64,000 nt of DNA, taken from positions 82,026,001-82,090,000 of the forward strand of contig OZ231126.1 of the NCBI GenBank assembly GCA_965153355.1, in the 5' to 3' direction. The position numbers and the translations under genes are program-made. Positions 50,904 through 63,957 of this stretch are shown here, one piece after another (positions within the stretch are counted from its first letter, which is position 1; every line of letters begins with the position of its first letter). The DNA is from Flaccisagitta enflata (taxonomy: Eukaryota; Chaetognatha; Sagittoidea; Aphragmophora). Below the pieces are notes generated by a model. The model ran no database searches and was not told where the DNA came from. It saw nothing but the letters and a program-made list of their open reading frames with translations.

Positions 50904-51031
50904 CATCGTTTGACGCGGCAAAAAAATTGAAGGCGGCTGATCACGACGAAGCGTTTGTGTTTAAGTCCCAAACTGCGCAACCATTGGCCACGAAGTCTGA
51001 TCAAAACAAAAGAGATAGTGACATCACCTAA
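50904..51031 (-). pseudogene. Broken right-arm copy of exon C2
   Basis: On the - strand it aligns with 31,058-31,188 (shared CTTTTGTTTTGATCAGACT and GCCGCCTTCAATTT) but is 128 rather than 131 nt. The expected frame meets TAG at the first codon after the acceptor. The donor GTATGT has become GTATAA. Confidence 0.65.
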
Positions 51032-51153
51032 CTGCGAGAGAAGATGTGCGCGATTAAAAAAGGGAAAAGGAAGAGAAAAATAAGAAGGAAAAGAAAAAAG
51101 AAAGAAAAGAAAAGAAAGATGAAGAAAAAGAGAAAGGAAAGAAAGAAAAAGAA

Positions 51154-51206
<53 letters not shown>

Positions 51207-51236
51207 AAATTGAGTGAGTGAAAAAAGAAACAGAAA

Positions 51237-51301
<65 letters not shown>

Positions 51302-51364
51302 AATGAAGTAAGTGAGTGAGTGAGACAATAGGGAAAAAATCGAAAACCGAAGATAAAGATATAA

Positions 51365-52153
51365 TAGTCGCAAAAGCGTCATGGTCAGCGGTACCCGATG
51401 CCCCTGGGTTAGTTTTCATGAGAATGTGATAGTGAGAGGGACAGCGGCCCTTGAGGTTACAGAGGTCTGATTTGGGGTCCGAGAGGCCTGAATTAGGGTG
51501 TGAGAGCCCTAAATTGGGGTCTGAAAGACCTGAATTGAAGTTTGGGAGGCCTGACTAGAGTCCTGAGGGGCTTGAATTAAAGTCTGAGAGACCTGATTTG
51601 TTTTCTGAGAGGCCTGAGTTGGGTATTCTTTTTTCCCTTCCTTTTTTTCCTTTTTTTTCCTTCTTCCTTCTTTTCCTTTTCTCCTTTTCCTTCCCAAACC
51701 TTCCGACATGCCCCCTTCCCCTCCGAGCAGCGGCGCTGCACGCTGCAACATAATCAAGAGGTCTGGAATAGAGAAGGGACAGGTAGGGAAGCACCCAGAT
51801 AGAAGCATTGATAGAAACCACGAAGGATACTAAAATATGAGACGCGGATGGGAGGGGAGGGGGGGGCAGAGATGACAGTTTCCATGTATTTCATCTTGAG
51901 CACCAGGTACAAACAAACAGGCGAACGGACAAAGCCTTGTATAGTCGGTAGTCCGCAACTAAAAACAGGGTTGGGAGCACGAAGAAATGTTTTTTTCAGA
52001 CAACGCGTGATAGAGAAACAAGGCCAAGTAGGCCAATAACCAATCAAACGTAAAGAGAAAACACAACGAATTTAGTAACCGTCAAAGACTTGATAGAGAA
52101 TCGCTGGAAGCCTAATCACTGAGGAGAATCCCCTCTGAATGAAAGCAATTACC
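51365..52153. repeat. Near-identical mirror of 29,900-30,690
   Basis: Foldback element and intron sequence inverted with very few differences, up to a sharp break after GAATGAAAGCAATTAC. Confidence 0.75.
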
Positions 52154-54299
52154 CAAATCCCACCTGATGGGAAATAAGCCCCTAACGAAACTTTAACCCG
52201 CTCAAGCCACCTACAGACCACCAAATCCCACCCTGATGGGAAATAAGCCCCTAGACACCCCTTTATCCCGCTCAAGCCACACCTACACAGACCACCAATC
52301 CCACCTGATGAAATAAGCCCCTAACGACACTTTATCCCGCTCAAGCCACCTACAGAGACCACCAAATCCCACCCTGATGGAAAATAAGCCCCTAACGACA
52401 CTTTATCCGCTCAAGCCACCTACACAGACCACCAAATCCCCTGATGAAATAAGCCCCTAACGACACTTTATCCCGCTCAAGCCACCTACACAGACCACCG
52501 TCCCACCTGATGGGAAATAAGCCCCTGACGACACTTATCATCTCAGCCACCTACAACCACCAAATCCCACCTGATGGAAACCGGCCCTAACGACACTTTA
52601 TCCACATCAAAGCCACCTACACAGACCTGTCCACCTGATGAAATAAACCCTATGACACTATCCGCTCAAACCACCTACACGGACACCCAAATCCCACCCT
52701 GATGGGAAAATAAGCCCCTAACGACACTTTATCCGCTCAAATCACCTACACAGACCGCCAAATCCTCCTAAGTGTTTATGTGCCTCCTACCCCTCCCACC
52801 TCCAATTTCAGTTTTTTTTTGTTCATTTCCATAAAAGAATTCTATTTCTTTTCTTTATGGCAAAAAGAATGACAAAATCATAATCAAAAGAATTACGTGG
52901 GTTGTCAAAAAAAAAATTTGCTAAAGTTACAATAGTGGAAAAGCTTACTATTGTTTTCCTTAGTAATGCAGGCAGATCTGGTATCCTTTTTTTTGAAAAC
53001 AGTTTAAACTGCCTTATGCAAATTTCTTTGCATAGGACTAGAAACACCAAACAAGTGATGCGGGGTTACAATATTGTGGGGGATGGGTGGGTAGGGGCAG
53101 CCAGCCACCATCCAAACTCAAGGACAACCTTAGAAATGCTTGATAACCTAAGCAAAACATTAAAACTATCTTAGTACCTACTTACTTCAGGACAACTCAG
53201 CCAATGCAAAAACCATTGGAACATTTTTATAGGAATACTATAGGAGTGCCTGAGGAACCAGGTGCGGCAACAGAACAACTCTTGGACAACTTGAGGATAA
53301 CTTTAAGACAATTCTTGGACAAATCTAGGACAACCCCAGAACTAATAAGGCTACCTCTAGGACAACTGAAAAAAACTTGAGGACAATTCTGACAACTTTA
53401 GGACAACTTCTTGGACATTCCTAAGACAACTAGGACAACTCTAGGATAACTAAAACAACTCTAGTACAACTCTGAGAGAGCTATAGAACAACTTTTGGAC
53501 AACTTTTGGACAACTTTAGGACACTTTTAAAACAACTTGAGGACAACTCTAGGACAAATCTAGGACATTTCTAGGACATCACAAGGACAATATAAGGACT
53601 CCTCATTGGCAACTTTAAGACAAGTCTAAAACAAGTACTGTAGGATAACTTGATTAACCCAAGGAAATTCCAGGAAAACCCAAAGCTAATTTCCATATGA
53701 GTGATCCTTCCATAATTCAGGCTAAAAAGGATGCGAAATTCCTCCCTAATGGCCATTAGCTTTGAAGAGACGCGCTCTTATTTCATTTAAGCTCACCTAA
53801 TAACATCAGTTTATGCTTGGCAAAAAAATCCTTGATGAAAGAGAGAAAATAACAAATATCTCTTAGGCTAATTTGTATGTTTGGGTAAAAAGAAATCAAG
53901 CTCGTTCTCAGCTTAAACTCAAAAGCGCAATTGCGCGCATTAGATCTAGCTCCGCATTCCGACTACGGAGGACTAGGAGCTACCGCCAATGCGCAAAACG
54001 CGCAACTCTAGAAAACCGGTGAACTTTTGTGAATCTCTATATTTTCTATGTATTTTACATAATGTTTTTATCATTATTTATGTACTAAACACAATTTCGA
54101 AATGATTTTTTTTGCAGATATGAACCAAACAGGGTTAGTAGAAGTGGAAAACAGCACTATTGTAGTAGGTTTTAAATAGTCGTGTCCATTACTTATTTCC
54201 CATCATGGCGCTCTGTGTGTTGTCTGTGATTTGTAAAATGTACATGTAACGACCCTAATGTTTGGTCGTAAAAGAAATATAATATTGGCCTCATAGAAT
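52154..54299. other. Right-arm-only block replacing exons B and C
   Basis: No similarity to the corresponding left interval 27,454-29,899. It contains a ~68 bp satellite (52,155-52,765, about nine units built on CACCTGATGGGAAATAAGCC), a degenerate GGACAACTCTAGGACAACT minisatellite (53,240-53,640), a CGGGGTTACAATATTGTGGG segment (53,055), and otherwise unrecognised AT-rich DNA without genes. Confidence 0.65.
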
Positions 54300-54364
54300 T
54301 CTCAATTCTCGGGACAACAACAACACCAACCACACCATGGTACCAGCACCACCACCTACAGCAA

Positions 54365-54367
54365 CAA

Positions 54368-54462
<95 letters not shown>

Positions 54463-54500
54463 ATAATAATAATAATATTAGTAATAATAATAATAATAAT

Positions 54501-54595
<95 letters not shown>

Positions 54596-54672
54596 TAATA
54601 ATAATGATAATAATAATGATAATAATAATAATGATAATAATAATAATGATAATAATAATAATAATAATAATG

Positions 54673-54751
<79 letters not shown>

Positions 54752-54918
54752 TAATAATAATAATGATGATTATAATAATGATAATAATGATAACAATAAT
54801 ATGAATAATAATAATGATAATAATATCAACAACCACAACAACCACAACAACCACAACAACCACAACAACAACAACAACAACAACAACAACAGCAATAACA
54901 CCAATAACAACTCCAGCG

Positions 54919-54967
<49 letters not shown>

Positions 54968-55010
54968 CCACAACCACAACCACAACCACAACCACAACCT
55001 CAACAACAAC
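54365..55010. repeat. (AAC)n, (AAT)n and (AAC)n arrays
   Basis: AAC at 54,365-54,460, AAT/GATAAT at 54,461-54,800 and AAC/CCACAA at 54,830-55,010. The AAT part is about 340 bp against about 50 bp in the left arm. Confidence 0.95.
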
Positions 55011-55026
55011 GTGAAAACGAGGAAAC

Positions 55027-55251
55027 CTCGAGTAATTGTCGCAAAAGTCCTCTGTCTTTGATCAACTGGACGTTGCGTTGCATCTTCAGGGCTTCGTCGA
55101 GGGCGTCGAAGGCGACCTCCAACACTTCGTCGTCGGGTTCCGACAGCAGCAGCATCATTGTCGCCTCCAATAACTTCCGGTCGCGGAACCAGTCGCGATT
55201 CTTCTCCAATCGACACAACGACGTCAACAAGGTAAACATTTGACGGGAAAC
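55027..55251 (-). CDS. Armadillo-like gene, right-arm copy of exon A
   Basis: 225 nt, phase 0, same borders as 26,780-27,004 (CTCGCAG acceptor side GAAACCTGCGAG on + strand). Frame intact, but the next two exons are missing in this arm, so no normal transcript of this copy could be made. Confidence 0.55.
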
Positions 55252-56504
55252 CTGCGAGCAAAAGCAAAGGTCATTAGGGTAGGTCAATATGCGTTTTTGT
55301 CTCAGATTGTCATTTAAGTTACGGAGGACATCTGACTTAAAAAAATGATGAGTAATGGCAAAAAAATCCGCGTTCAAATCCTTGTATGTTCAATGTTCAT
55401 AACGCTTTTCGCTAGCGAAAAGCACAACAGACGCTGTTGGGTTCAATTGGAGTCACAGCTTGTCAGTAAATCTTCAAGCAGTTAATAACAATTAATTACC
55501 TCACTTAAAGCATTTCCACTCTTCTCTCATAACAAAAACATTCCATTGGGGAAAAGCTCCTTCACTCGTTGCCTAGATAACCCCCTTATTCACTAGCTAT
55601 TAGAATCATCTCAGTTTTTTTCATGTGTTGTTTTTTCCTAAGCGAAAAAGAGAAGAACAAAAATCGTCGTCCTAGTGGAAGAGAACATTATGCTGATCTG
55701 GAATCTTTATTGTGAGTTTAACGAGGCAAGTATTTCTATTTTTACGACTCCAGGACTGAAAATGAAAAAAGGAAATTGTTCAAAATTATGAACTTTTCCT
55801 GATGCTTTTAAGCTAGGAAGTTGCATGAGAAAATGTTCTCAAAAAAAGTTCCATAACCTTAGTTGAGGACTGACTGCATTATGCAAATTAGGGAAAAGGA
55901 GAGATTTCATTGCATCGAGTCTCGGTGTTCCTACTTGATAGCGCATGTTAATTTCTGATCGTAGAACACCGCTATCCTTTTGTTTAAATGTTCGCTAATG
56001 AGCGCCACAAATCATTTGTCGGTCCGTCGATCCATCGGTCACACACGATTGAAAACACGAATTGAAAGTACGCATTCTTTGATATCGCGGGTGTGATACA
56101 TCTTGTTTTGGGGGAGGGGTTCGCTGCTGCCCACCTGTCTGCGATGATAGCGCAACCCTGCCTTATTTGTCTACAAGTTTCTGTGAACGAACATGTGCAA
56201 TAACTACATTGCACAAATTAGGGGATTGGATGAAACTATTTGTACATACTCATTGCGTCTTAGCATATGGTAGCGTCCTCAGATTGTCAGTTAATACGTC
56301 CATTCTTCTTTTTATCCATTCGTCCATAATTCACGATAACACGATAACACGCGCATATTAACTCAAGTCATGCGTGGATAGTGATGAAGAAGTCTAGATG
56401 GGCATTTTGAAAAGAGCGGAGGTCCGCACATTTGCGAATCGCAAAAAATCCTGACCAAACAACAAACAAAGTGACCATCTGCTTGAAAAAAAAAAGAAAC
56501 TGTA

Positions 56505-56920
<416 letters not shown>

Positions 56921-56951
56921 GGAGATAAAAGAAAGAAATGAAAAGATAAGA

Positions 56952-57065
56952 ACAAGGCTAAGTAGGCCAATAAGGTGCGCCGGGTGGATCGTCGAAAGAA
57001 TGCGTTCTCTGGCCAACCAACCGACCGACAGACACAGCCATATATAGAGGTGCTTTGGCGCACCT
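56952..57065 (-). mobile_element. Hairpin-ended element, mirror of 25,225-25,341
   Basis: Same AGGTGCGCC/GGCGCACCT ends. Core arm similarity ends precisely at its outer border. Confidence 0.75.
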
Positions 57066-57069
57066 AAAA

Positions 57070-57622
57070 CAGGTCGCCCAAGGGCAATATGTGGTCAGCG
57101 ATACCCGTTGCCCTGCTTTGAGTGATTGTGAATTGGAGGGAGGGGAAGCAGGGCAGCGGCCCTGAAGGGAACGAAGTCCTGTAGAACACAGAGGGACTTT
57201 CGTTCGTCCTGCCTGAAGAAAGGGATAAGATGCTATAGATGGCTGACTGAAGGCCTTCTAGAGCTCAAACTGAGGTCTAAGAAGGCTGATATAAGGCCTG
57301 AGAATGCCAATTGAGCACTGAGCAATAGATTCCGGCGAAGATGGCTGATTCGAGGCCTGAAAGGCCTAATTTGAGGCTTGAGAGGCCAGGTTTGAGGCCC
57401 GAGAGGTTGGATTTGAGGCCTGAGAGGCAAGATTTGAGGCCAGAAAGGCTGGATTTGAGGCCGGAGAGGCAGAATTTGAGGCCTGAGAGGCCAGATTTGA
57501 GGCCTGAGGGGCCTGATGAGGGGGGACAGACGAAAGAACGGACAGACGGACGAACGAACGGACGAACAAAAGTCCCCCTGTGTTCTACAGGACTTTGTCC
57601 CCTTCGGGGCCGCTGCCCAAAA
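57070..57622. mobile_element. GGCAGCGGCC foldback element
   Basis: It runs from CAATATGTGGTCAGCGATAC through GCAGGGCAGCGGCCCTGAAG and CCTGTAGAACACAG to CTGTGTTCTACAGGAC and CTTCGGGGCCGCTGCCC. The interior is GAGGCCTGAGAGGCCAGATT-type minisatellite with AACGGACGGACG. The left flank of the matching site in the other arm carries a different element (24,320-25,219). Confidence 0.65.
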
Positions 57623-58089
57623 AAAGGGTTAAAAAGTGGGAAATACGAGGGAAGGAAAGGGAAAAAAATTTAGCACACATGAAGAATAACATTTTATAGA
57701 TGAAAAATGTCAATCCGCAATCTGATCTAATCGCGAACGTGAAAAAAATTGACTGCTTCCCTTTTCTTGTCACCCTACATTGCCTCTCTGTACACTACCG
57801 CACGTAGACTGCTTGACAGATGATTGCTTAAGTTCGCGTTACATAAAATGGGTATAGAAACTTGCTGTTGGAGATTTTAGGGGGGAAAATTGTCATATCG
57901 AACTGGTTAAATCGTAGAGAAAACTCAGTTCAATTTTTTAAAAAGATTTTTTGTTCATTTTGTGAACGATGAAGATACCAGAAATTAAAGGTTGCGCAAG
58001 GTCTCAATTTTTTACAAACAGCATCTCGAGTGTTTTTGCCAATATACATAAAGATAAATCAAGGTTCGTAACATGACCTTCCCCAATAG
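57623..58089. repeat. Outer right palindrome arm, blocks R and Q with an empty site
   Basis: Inverse of 24,257-24,310 joined directly to 18,600-19,629. The single ATGAAGAATA at 57,679-57,688 is the pre-insertion form of the 4.6 kb element's target. No gene. Confidence 0.7.
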
Positions 58090-59945
58090 TAGGGATAGAA
58101 ACGTAGCTCCAATTCCAGGAAACGCAAGCAAAAAATCTGTGTCGAAATTTTTGATATTGGGATCCAAAACGTTTCAAGGGATAAACATAACGTAATAATG
58201 ATAAAATCAAATGAAATTGCATCATATTCTATCAATATAACACTACAGTGAGTTTTTTTCCCCGTGAAAATTGTGCGAAAATTCTCTTAGATGAAAGGCC
58301 CCCAAAAAAAGATTACTGTGACTAAACAAGGCCCGGCTAAGCTAAACCAAGCTAGGGGAATTATCTCCAAACCACGGTGAGTTCAAATCTCTTTTCATAT
58401 CCGCTCCACGACCGCGCCCTGAGAGGCCATAAAAATAAAACAGCATATGATTTTGAACAAGCGTATAATTCATCTTAAAAGAACAAGGCCGGATACACGG
58501 CAATCCAGTCGCGGATGGTTGGGCAGGAGCAGTAATGCATCTTCCGTTGACATAGTGCAGTATTTACGCTGCATCATTAAATTTTTAGTCGCATGCTACA
58601 CCCCTCTACACCCCGATATGTCGGTCCATTGTTTGGTTGGTTGGTTGGTCTGTCGGTTGGTCTGTCGTTGTCGTCGTTGTCATGACAGATTTTAAAAACT
58701 GATAGCTTTTTTATGCTTTGACCAATTTGGTTCATATTTGGTGGGAAGTTGAACTAGGGTAAGGCGCTTTACATCCTATTTGATTTTTGTGATCCGACCC
58801 ACCCAACTGGCCCAACCAGCCTTCCAACCTAAATATGAAAAGCATGCATAACTCTGCCATTTTTCAACCAATTTGGCTGAAATTTGGTATGGAGTCTCTA
58901 AATGGTAGGACTCAACATATGTATATAATTTATATGCATTTGAGCATGCTAACCGGCCAAACCGACCTACCACCCGACCAGCTTGCCGGCCTAAAAGTGA
59001 AAAACTTGCATAACTTGGACGTTTTTTAACCAATTTGGTTGAAACTTGATATGGAGTCACTAAATGGAAGAACACAACCTATGCACCTATATTCTGTCAA
59101 ACCAGTCTACCAGCCAAAAAGTGAAAAACATGAATGTTTTTGGCATTTTTAAACTGATTTGGTTGAAATTTGTTATGGAGTCTCTGAATGGAAGGATTCA
59201 ACATATGAATGTGATTTTATGCGCTTGAGCATGCTAACTGGCCTAACCAGCCTACCACCCAATCAGCCAACCAGCCCAAAAGTGAAAAACGGGTAAGACT
59301 TTGCTTGTATTTTTTAACCAATTTGCTTGACACTTGGGTATAGAGACTCAAAATGGAAAGACTCAACATATGTACCACCTGATTTATATACATTTTGTAG
59401 GGTTTGTGATCTTTTGGTCGTAGGGATCTTATGGAATTGGTTGTCATTAACTCCTCTCCATTGCGGACCCAAATTTACTGTTCACATTTTTTCCTCATGA
59501 AAAATTTCTACAAAGGCCGTATTGAAGCTTTGAAAAGGCACACGTATAACTTCGGAAACGCGGCGGCGAAATTCTGTCTAAATTTCTCGATGAGCCATTT
59601 GAGTTCCCAATGGTTTCTGCCTTCAAACTCAAAGCGGCCGTAGAACAACGACTGTTGACGGTCTTGGCGATGTAGTTAATCTTTTAAACTAATAAAAAAA
59701 ATATGTTTTTGGTCCTTTTTAGCAAATCCCGTTCATGAATCAACTCATGGAAAGAGAAGAAGTAAACGAGAAAAAGTAGGCGGAAACACCCGATAGGGGG
59801 AAATCACTATGTTATGGTCAAAATGACACAAAATACAATAAAACATTTGTCACGAGGTATCAAATGAAAGCCCTTGCAATACTGAATCGATCTGTACCGT
59901 TTATTGAGGTTTTGTTGAAAAAAATTTTTTTCGTTTACTACTCTA
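58090..59945. mobile_element. 1.86 kb insertion with 7 bp target duplication
   Basis: CCAATAG lies at 58,083-58,089 and 59,946-59,952. The ends are weak inverted repeats (TAGGGATAGAAACG and TAGAGTAGTAAACG read inward). The matching place in the left arm (about 18,597) has no insert. Inside are hairpin-element fragments (58,484 and 58,587), a ~160 bp satellite and AT-rich DNA; no transposase is visible. Confidence 0.55.
58690..59410. repeat. Tandem ~160 bp satellite, second locus
   Basis: The marker (C/G)(A/G)TTTTT(C/T)AACC recurs near 58,858, 59,020, 59,143 and 59,305, in units matching those at 2,640-3,470, including the same leading sequence CTTTGACCAATTTGGTTCAT. Confidence 0.75.
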
Positions 59946-60226
59946 CCAATAGGTCATCTAGAGAAAAAAAACCTGTACGTAAAAATCTTATTAAGCAGTC
60001 AAAATGACAAAGATAACAGGATATAAAGATTTTCCAATCAGAACTTCAGCAACACAGATCTATTAAATATGGTAAAAAAATTTAAGTAAACTGAAAAATA
60101 CAGGGTACTTGTCCAGATGTGTTGACCGTATTGTTCATTTCTTTATACAGCTTGCCATCATTGTAATTGCCGTTGCTAGTCGATATAGTTAGTAATGTCA
60201 CGGGTAAATAAGAGTCAACACTGTTG

Positions 60227-60697
60227 CACAGCGCAATCTGTAGTGACATTAATGCCCCAGGGAATTCCCTGGAAATTCCCCTGTTATAATTATTCAAAAG
60301 TGAACCGGGCATAGTCTAAAAATGTCAGAGTTTGATCCTGGGGGAATTCCCCGGGGAATCCCCCAATTAGATTAACTTATTTTTATTTCTAAACTAAATG
60401 GGGCTTATGCCCCGTTAAGTCCCCATTTAGTCCCTGAAGATTTTCACGATAGAAATCGACAGCCTGAATAAAGGTTTTATTGATTTTTGACAAAGCATTT
60501 TTGATTAAACAAAACTAAACTAAATGGGGCATATACCCTGTTAAGTCCCCGTTTAATCCCTGAATCATTTTTTTCACTAACTTTTAACGGGGCATAGAAC
60601 TGGGCATATTCAAACTCTAACTTTTTTTTTACCGGGGATATTGGGGCTTTTGCCCGGGGCATTAATGTAACTTTTTTGTACTACAGATTGCGCTGTG
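60227..60697. mobile_element. MITE, 471 bp, candidate 5 bp duplication
   Basis: CACAGCGCAATCTGTAGTGA and the inverted end carrying CTACAGATTGCGCTGTG, both adjoining GCATTAATG words. TGTTG flanks both sides (60,222-60,226; 60,698-60,702). Inside is a ~120 bp-spaced duplication of AAACTAAATGGGGC..ATGCCC (60,393 and 60,512). Confidence 0.6.
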
Positions 60698-61019
60698 TGT
60701 TGGCCTGTTGCTCATAGCAACAGGGATCTAGGGATGCTGTAGAAACGGCCCCTCATATTCAGTTTAAAACAACCACGTTATAGCCTATAGGTGCAAACGA
60801 AGACCAAATTTCATGAGTCAAATCAATTTTTTCAATATTCTAAATTTTACTGATTTAGATTTTTTTCATAAGAAAATGTAATCGTTATGTTGTATTCATT
60901 TTAATTTTGCATGGAAAAGCATGGGTAGATAAAAAAAGAATGCTGAGAAAGTAAAAAGGGGAAAAAAATGACGAAATTCTAAAAAAAATTGCTTTTGCAA
61001 CTTGTCTAAGGGAAAATTC

Positions 61020-61930
61020 CAGGCCTGTTGGGGGGAAAATATCAAAGGGTCTGGAGATGGGGAAAGAAATCAAAGGGGGAAAAAAAAGAAAAAAAGGAAA
61101 TTTGGGGAAAATATAACTTTTGACAGTACCAAATCATAAAACTCAATTAGCTAAGACAGTGGTCTTTTGAAGGCAACATTTGCGTTTCATCGGGGGCCAA
61201 AATTAAAAAATGAAAATGTGTAAAACTGAATGATTGTAATAAAATAATCATTAAAATAAGTCACAATAGATATTTTTTTGCATGCTTTGCACTTAACAAC
61301 AAAAAATAACCTGATAAAGATGAAATTGATGAGGAAAATTTACTGCAAATTACTAATAATTTCATTTTTGGTCAGTGACCAAGAGTTGGTTGAAATTATA
61401 AATTTGCATAGAAAATAAAAAAAAGAAAAAATGAAAAACATAGTTCTCCTTTAAAATCATTTACAGAGAGAACTATAATTTTGAAAATGCAAAATTTCCC
61501 TCCATTAGAGCGTAATATAATTTCAACCACAGGCAAGAATAAATAAATGTTAACAAGATTTTACAAAAAACCTTAATTTTCTTGTCTATTTTCAAGTGAA
61601 TGGCATGATTGAAATTACTTTTGAGGTCAGAATATGATAAAAATGTAAACATCAAGTGTCTTTAGAGACAATTTGTCATCTAAAAACATTTTAGTATCAT
61701 CATTATCCTGATACTGATGCAAAAAGTATGGTGAAACACTTAGTTTTCCTTCAAAAATTTGCCGTCTTAAACACAATTTAACACTTTGTAAACCTTAACT
61801 ACATAGTTTCATTGCTTTATAGGGAAGAAATTCATGGATATAAAAACGCAAAGCGACATGTCGCGGGGAAGAAAACAAAGCCAGGGGGGGGGGAAAAAAA
61901 TCTAAAGCGACTCAATAATATACACCCCTG
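61020..61930. mobile_element. hAT-like MITE with nested insertion and exact 8 bp duplication
   Basis: GAAAATTC at 61,012-61,019 and 61,931-61,938; ends CAGGCCTG and TACACCCCTG. The uninterrupted target is seen in the paralogous DNA at 18,045-18,070. The MITE is interrupted after AACTCAATTAG by about 615 bp (61,152-61,768) resembling 18,930-19,330. Confidence 0.8.
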
Positions 61931-62277
61931 GAAAATTCTAAGACTCTCTCTAATTGTAAATTTTTTTATTTTCAAAAACATGGCCTCATTCTAAGAACAT
62001 ATAAGATGAGGGCCACGTTCTTAGAAATGCAAAATTGTTTAATTTGTTGAAGTCTTAAAATTTTCCCTTTATAACAGGTGTTCGAAAAAAAATTGTGTCG
62101 GTAAGGAGAGAAGCAAGAAATGTGCGTTTTTTTTGGGTGTCTAGATCTTTGTTCCCAGAGTATAGATTTAAAAGATTTCTGTAGTAGCTTGTGTTTAAGT
62201 GGAGTTTAAGAGGAGTTTTTAATAGGGAAACAGCGTTTCCTACTGGTTTTTGCTGAAATTCGTACTGAAGTTACTTT

Positions 62278-62815
62278 TTGGGCAGCGGCCCCAAAGGGCC
62301 GATGTCCTGTAGAACACAGGGGGGAATTTCGAGACGTCCGTCCGTCCATCCGTCCTTCCGTCCCCCCCCCGTTGACCATCAAGGCCTCGATTTAGCCCTC
62401 CCAGGACTCAATTTAGCCCTCCAGGCCCAAAATCGACCCTCTTGGCTTCAAATCAGCCCCCCTCCCATGCCCTAAATCTGCCTCCTGGACTTCTAATCTG
62501 CCTCCTGGACCTCAAATCTGCCCTCCAGACCTCAAATCTGCCCTCCAGACCTTCAATCAGCCCTCCAAGCTTAAAACCAGCCTGCCAAACCTCAAACCTG
62601 CTCTCCAAGCCTTAATTATGCCCTCCAACCCTCAGATATGCCTTCAGTGGCATAAATCAGCCATCTAAAGCCCCCTCAGGACGAACAGATGTCTCGAAAT
62701 TCCCCCCTGTGTTCTACAGGACATCGGCCTTTTGGGGCCGCTGCCCTGCTCTCACTCCACTTTTTCACTGGATCACTCAGCAGGGCATCGGGTACCGCTG
62801 ACCATGTGCGATCCT
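62278..62815. mobile_element. GGCAGCGGCCCC foldback element
   Basis: GGGCAGCGGCCCCAAAGGGC and CTGTAGAACACAGG at the left. CCTGTGTTCTACAGGAC, TTTTGGGGCCGCTGCCC and GCAGGGCATCGGGTACCGC at the right. The interior consists of CCTCCAGACCTCAAATCTGC-type units and a GTCC tract. Confidence 0.65.
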
Positions 62816-62819
62816 TGGG

Positions 62820-63155
62820 TGACTAGTTAGTATCCATAAGCATCACTGAAAAAATCAATGACCTTCTCTAAATACTTTTTAAATTATTGATTTTTTAAAA
62901 GTGCTTGTCAGATGATCAGAAATTCAATGTACACACATAAGAATTTACAAAGAATAAATGAACAAACTTTTAAAAAACATACTAAATCTTGTCCGATTTT
63001 GATGAAATTTGAAGTGGAAGTAGACCACATTGTTAGCAGGCTGTGGTATTTTTTTAGCAGAAACAGCATGTTTTCTAAAACTTTTTTTTATGGTTTTAAG
63101 AATAAAGTAAATGAAGATGAAATCTGAAATATAAATCAATGCTAAGGCCTTAGTT
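62820..63155. other. AT-rich non-coding DNA
   Basis: Short open frames on both strands, none with recognisable content or splice borders. Confidence 0.4.
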
Positions 63156-63158
63156 TTT

Positions 63159-63957
63159 AGATGCGTCCTCGCATCTCTATAAGAGGGTCTGTAGTATGTA
63201 AGATCTGGAACGCGAAAATTTCAAAACGCGATTTTCAAGGTTTTCTCTTCATTTCTCTTCATGTCTCTTTATGTCTCTTATATTTCTTATGTCTCTTTCA
63301 TCTCTTTCGTCTCTTTTGTCTCTTTTGTCTCCTGCATGTCTCTTATGTCTCCTGTATGTCTCTTATATCTTTTATGTCTCTTAATTCTCTTATGCATCTT
63401 AGGTCTCTTATGTCTCTTATGTCTCTTATGTCTCTTTTGTCTCTTTTGTCTCTTTTGTCTCCTATATGTCTCCTATGTCTCTTATGTCTCCTATATGTCT
63501 CTTATGTCTCCTATATCTCTTTTGTCTCATATATCTCTTATTTCTCTTATATCTCTTATATCTCTTATATCTCTTAGGTCTCTTATGTCTCTTATGTCTC
63601 TTATGTCTCTTATGTCTCTTATGTCTCTTATGTCTCTTCTGTCTCTTCATGTCTCTTTATGTCTCTTATGCCTCCTCATGTTTCCTCATGTCTCTTCATG
63701 TCTCTCCAAGTCCCTTCATGTCTGTTCATGAGGATGAGGGGAGGGGAGGGGTGGGGGGGGGGGTAGGGAGGCGTCGGGGGAGGGGTGGGGAGGCTTGGGG
63801 GGGGGGGTCGAGCAAGGAATCAGTTTATATTTTCTCTTTATCTCTGCATCTTCATACTTTCATATCATTATATCTTATTATCTTTATATCTTAATAATTC
63901 ATATCATAATATCTTACATCTAAAGAGGACGCATCTATTGGACATCTCTTGGCCTTG
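63159..63957 (+). mobile_element. Hairpin-ended element, stem variant AGATGCGTCCTC, with TATGTCTCT minisatellite
   Basis: It starts AGATGCGTCCTCGCATCT then CTATAAGAGG. It ends GAGGACGCATCT then CATCTCTTGGCCTTG. The 12-base end is the exact complement of the start. The interior is about 490 bp of 9-bp TATGTCTCT-like units (63,245-63,730) and a G-rich tract (63,735-63,810). Confidence 0.7.

Larger units (their letters stand above)
59946..62070. repeat. Outer right palindrome arm, block P with two insertions
   Basis: Inverse of 17,690-18,600 once the elements at 60,227-60,697 and 61,020-61,930 are removed. No gene. Confidence 0.65.

Noticed and set aside
54291-54995. Poly-Ile/Val frame of 234 codons
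   Set aside because: A translation of AAT/AAC repeats.
63245-63730. Possible CRISPR-like regular array
   Set aside because: The units are 9 bp TATGTCTCT with no unique spacers; it is a minisatellite inside a hairpin-ended element.
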